Shown: one piece after another, positions 51,159 through 52,439 of the stretch
How positions within the stretch are numbered: the first letter of the stretch is position 1
Layout: the number at the start of each line of letters is the position of its first letter
From: CAJQQY01 sp964352225
Lineage (GTDB): Bacteria > Bacteroidota > Bacteroidia > Chitinophagales > Saprospiraceae
DNA: 52,439 nt
Direction of reading: 5' to 3'
Assembly: GCA_964352225.1 (NCBI GenBank)
Contig: CAYGRM010000006.1
Span: forward strand, 1 to 52,439
Program-made: the position numbers and the translations under genes
Notes under the pieces: generated by a model
What the model saw: only the letters and a program-made list of their open reading frames with translations
What the model was told of the DNA's origin: nothing
Database searches by the model: none

Positions 51159-51704
51159 TTAGTAAATGAATTTCCAATCCAAAAAAAAGTTGTCCATTTT
51201 TTTCAAAGCCTCCTTGGTAAAACCTGAGGTTGTAGGTACAATCCAATCCAAATCCAAAGGCGGCATACTTCGGAAATTATGGCAATCCATACATAGGCTC
51301 AAATAAGCCACTACTTTTCCTTGTCCATCGTAGAATATAAATCCGACACCGGGATCGAAACAAGCACGTTCGTAATCGCCATATGAAGTGGGATCATTGA
51401 GGAATTTTAAAAAAGATTTGATTTGGTTTTCAGATAACCGAATTGATTTTCCAGAATGGTTTCTAAAAACAGAGGCAGCCTTGTCTGCGCCTGGTTTTTT
51501 ATTCATTTTATTAACGTAAGCTGTATGGAATGGAACTCCTGGAAACACCTTTACAGAAGGTAATTCTTTTGGATAATCCTTGGGTATTTTATTCAATGTT
51601 GATTCTTTATCAGGAATAGATTTTTCTGCGGGTTTAGGCTTTTTTTCTACCTGACTACAGCTTGAAAATAATAGAACTGTAATTAAAAAAATAAAGTTTT
51701 TCAT
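51159..51704 (-). CDS. Small lipoprotein of unknown function
   Basis: 181 residues. A lipobox (ITVLLFSSCSQ) is followed by a Lys/Pro-rich linker (KKPKPAEKSIPDKE) and a small domain. Its core reads ENQIKSFLKFLNDPTSYGD, then CFDPGVGFIFYDGQGKVVAY and SLCMDCHNFRSMPP. Three cysteines in the domain (ACFDPG, LCMDCH) may bind a metal or form a disulfide. I do not recognise a named family, but strands followed by a Cys pair recall small periplasmic folds in Bacteroidota. It begins 26 bp after the TonB-domain gene and is probably co-transcribed. Confidence 0.65.
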   Translation of the reverse strand: MKNFIFLITVLLFSSCSQVEKKPKPAEKSIPDKESTLNKIPKDYPKELPSVKVFPGVPFHTAYVNKMNKKPGADKAASVFRNHSGKSIRLSENQIKSFLKFLNDPTSYGDYERACFDPGVGFIFYDGQGKVVAYLSLCMDCHNFRSMPPLDLDWIVPTTSGFTKEALKKMDNFFLDWKFIY

Positions 51705-51730
51705 TACTCAATGATTTTGGAATTTTTTAG

Positions 51731-52324
51731 TTATCGCAATCTAAACTGATAGGTGACCTTCCCACATTGCTGCTCAAAAAGGCTTTCTTCGTATACCCAC
51801 TTCTTGATATTTTCAATGGACAAATCAATCAATTCTTTATCCGTAGTTGTTGAGCCTTTTAAAGAAAATTGGCTCGAAACAACTTCCCCTTTTTGATCCA
51901 CACAGATTTGAAGGACTACTGTACCTTGCTTGTCTGGTGGACTGCCTGTGATCTTTTCACTTTTCAAAATTTTTCGACCAAATAAATCGCCGCTTCGGGG
52001 TGGAAATTCTTTTTGGAAATTAGAGGTGTCGAAGGAAGAAGAAAATGATGGCTGTCCAAAAAAAATTGCGGCAGCCTCTTTTTTCATTTTTTCAGCTTCA
52101 ATTACCTTTTTTGTTTCTAAAGAATCAGGCATGGGAATGGTGTCCTTATTGAGGAAAAGTTGATTGTCAAAAAATAATTGGTCTATCATCTGTAAACACC
52201 ATTTATTTTCTGGCGAAAAGTTAGCCGATTGATGGGCTATATTTTCACTCAAATGAAGACTTTGACCTTTCATTCCAATTTGAGTACTGTGAAGAATAGC
52301 AAATAATATTAAATACTTTTTCAT
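51731..52324 (-). CDS. Exported protein with a TonB C-terminal-like domain
   Basis: 197 residues. A signal peptide (KKYLILFAILHSTQIG) leads into a linker (~25-115) and then a TonB C-terminal-like domain (~120-197, GTVVLQICVDQKGEVVSSQF, KKWVYEESLF, KVTYQFRLR). The usual N-terminal membrane anchor of TonB and the proline-rich spacer are absent, so it is not a classical energy transducer; a periplasmic adaptor or a stand-alone binding domain is more likely. It heads a minus-strand group with the lipoprotein and perhaps the WD40-like gene. Confidence 0.7.
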   Translation of the reverse strand: MKKYLILFAILHSTQIGMKGQSLHLSENIAHQSANFSPENKWCLQMIDQLFFDNQLFLNKDTIPMPDSLETKKVIEAEKMKKEAAAIFFGQPSFSSSFDTSNFQKEFPPRSGDLFGRKILKSEKITGSPPDKQGTVVLQICVDQKGEVVSSQFSLKGSTTTDKELIDLSIENIKKWVYEESLFEQQCGKVTYQFRLR

Positions 52325-52439
52325 GATTTTGTATTATTTAAGTTTTGACTCAGTAATTGCTTAGCTTTTATATGAAATGTTTGGGTTTCTAATATAAAAT
52401 AAACCTGAAACTACAATTCACAAGCCTCATGTTAATATT

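Overview
The window is AT-rich DNA from a member of the Bacteroidota, most likely a Saprospiria-type marine or sludge bacterium. The evidence is a giant secreted protein with a type IX secretion (T9SS) sorting domain, a LytS/LytTR two-component pair with a Reg_prop sensor, SprB/PKD and HYR modules, promoter candidates close to the Bacteroidota pattern (TTTG, 19-20 bp, TAnnTTTG), and paired YD-repeat/RHS giants. The class-level placement is inference. No tRNA, rRNA or CRISPR array was seen.

Bases 1-10300 look like a defence island. A type I restriction-modification locus runs hsdR (3' end only), hsdS, a DUF3883 nuclease-like gene, a small anchored protein and hsdM, all on the + strand with tiny overlaps or gaps. 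Facing it is a caspase-like protease fused to helical repeats, a membrane segment and a formylglycine-generating-enzyme-like (FGE) domain. Next come a truncated phosphoesterase relic, a GC-richer patch, and a pentapeptide-repeat protein with a hydrophobic C-terminus whose gene is bracketed by related short repeats.

Bases 11100-22330 carry a LytS-type sensor kinase, a two-gene minus-strand unit of unknown function, an 1828-residue T9SS cargo protein, and a LytTR response regulator. The regulator gene is flanked by two inverted 59-bp copies of an element containing direct repeats 21 bp apart, as expected for LytTR binding. I infer that this regulator controls its own promoter and perhaps the flanking surface-protein genes.

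Bases 22470-45140 are the most unusual part. Five tightly packed genes encode a secreted beta-domain protein, a lipoprotein, a 2005-residue YD-type protein, a small exported protein and a 2506-residue RHS protein with a variable C-terminal tip. They are followed by a patchwork in which the first ~150 codons of a 1029-residue outer-membrane barrel gene occur four times: one decayed, two truncated and one intact. Between them lie small membrane or lipoprotein genes (immunity candidates), hairpin repeats and an octamer repeat. I read this as an RHS effector system with a dedicated outer-membrane partner whose 5' end, rather than the RHS 3' end, has been amplified.

Bases 45140-52439 hold an IS3-type transposase relic, a lipoprotein/SH3-barrel gene pair, a scar joining fragments of a 7TMR-DISM sensor and a response regulator in opposite orientations, a WD40-like protein, a small lipoprotein and a TonB C-terminal domain protein.
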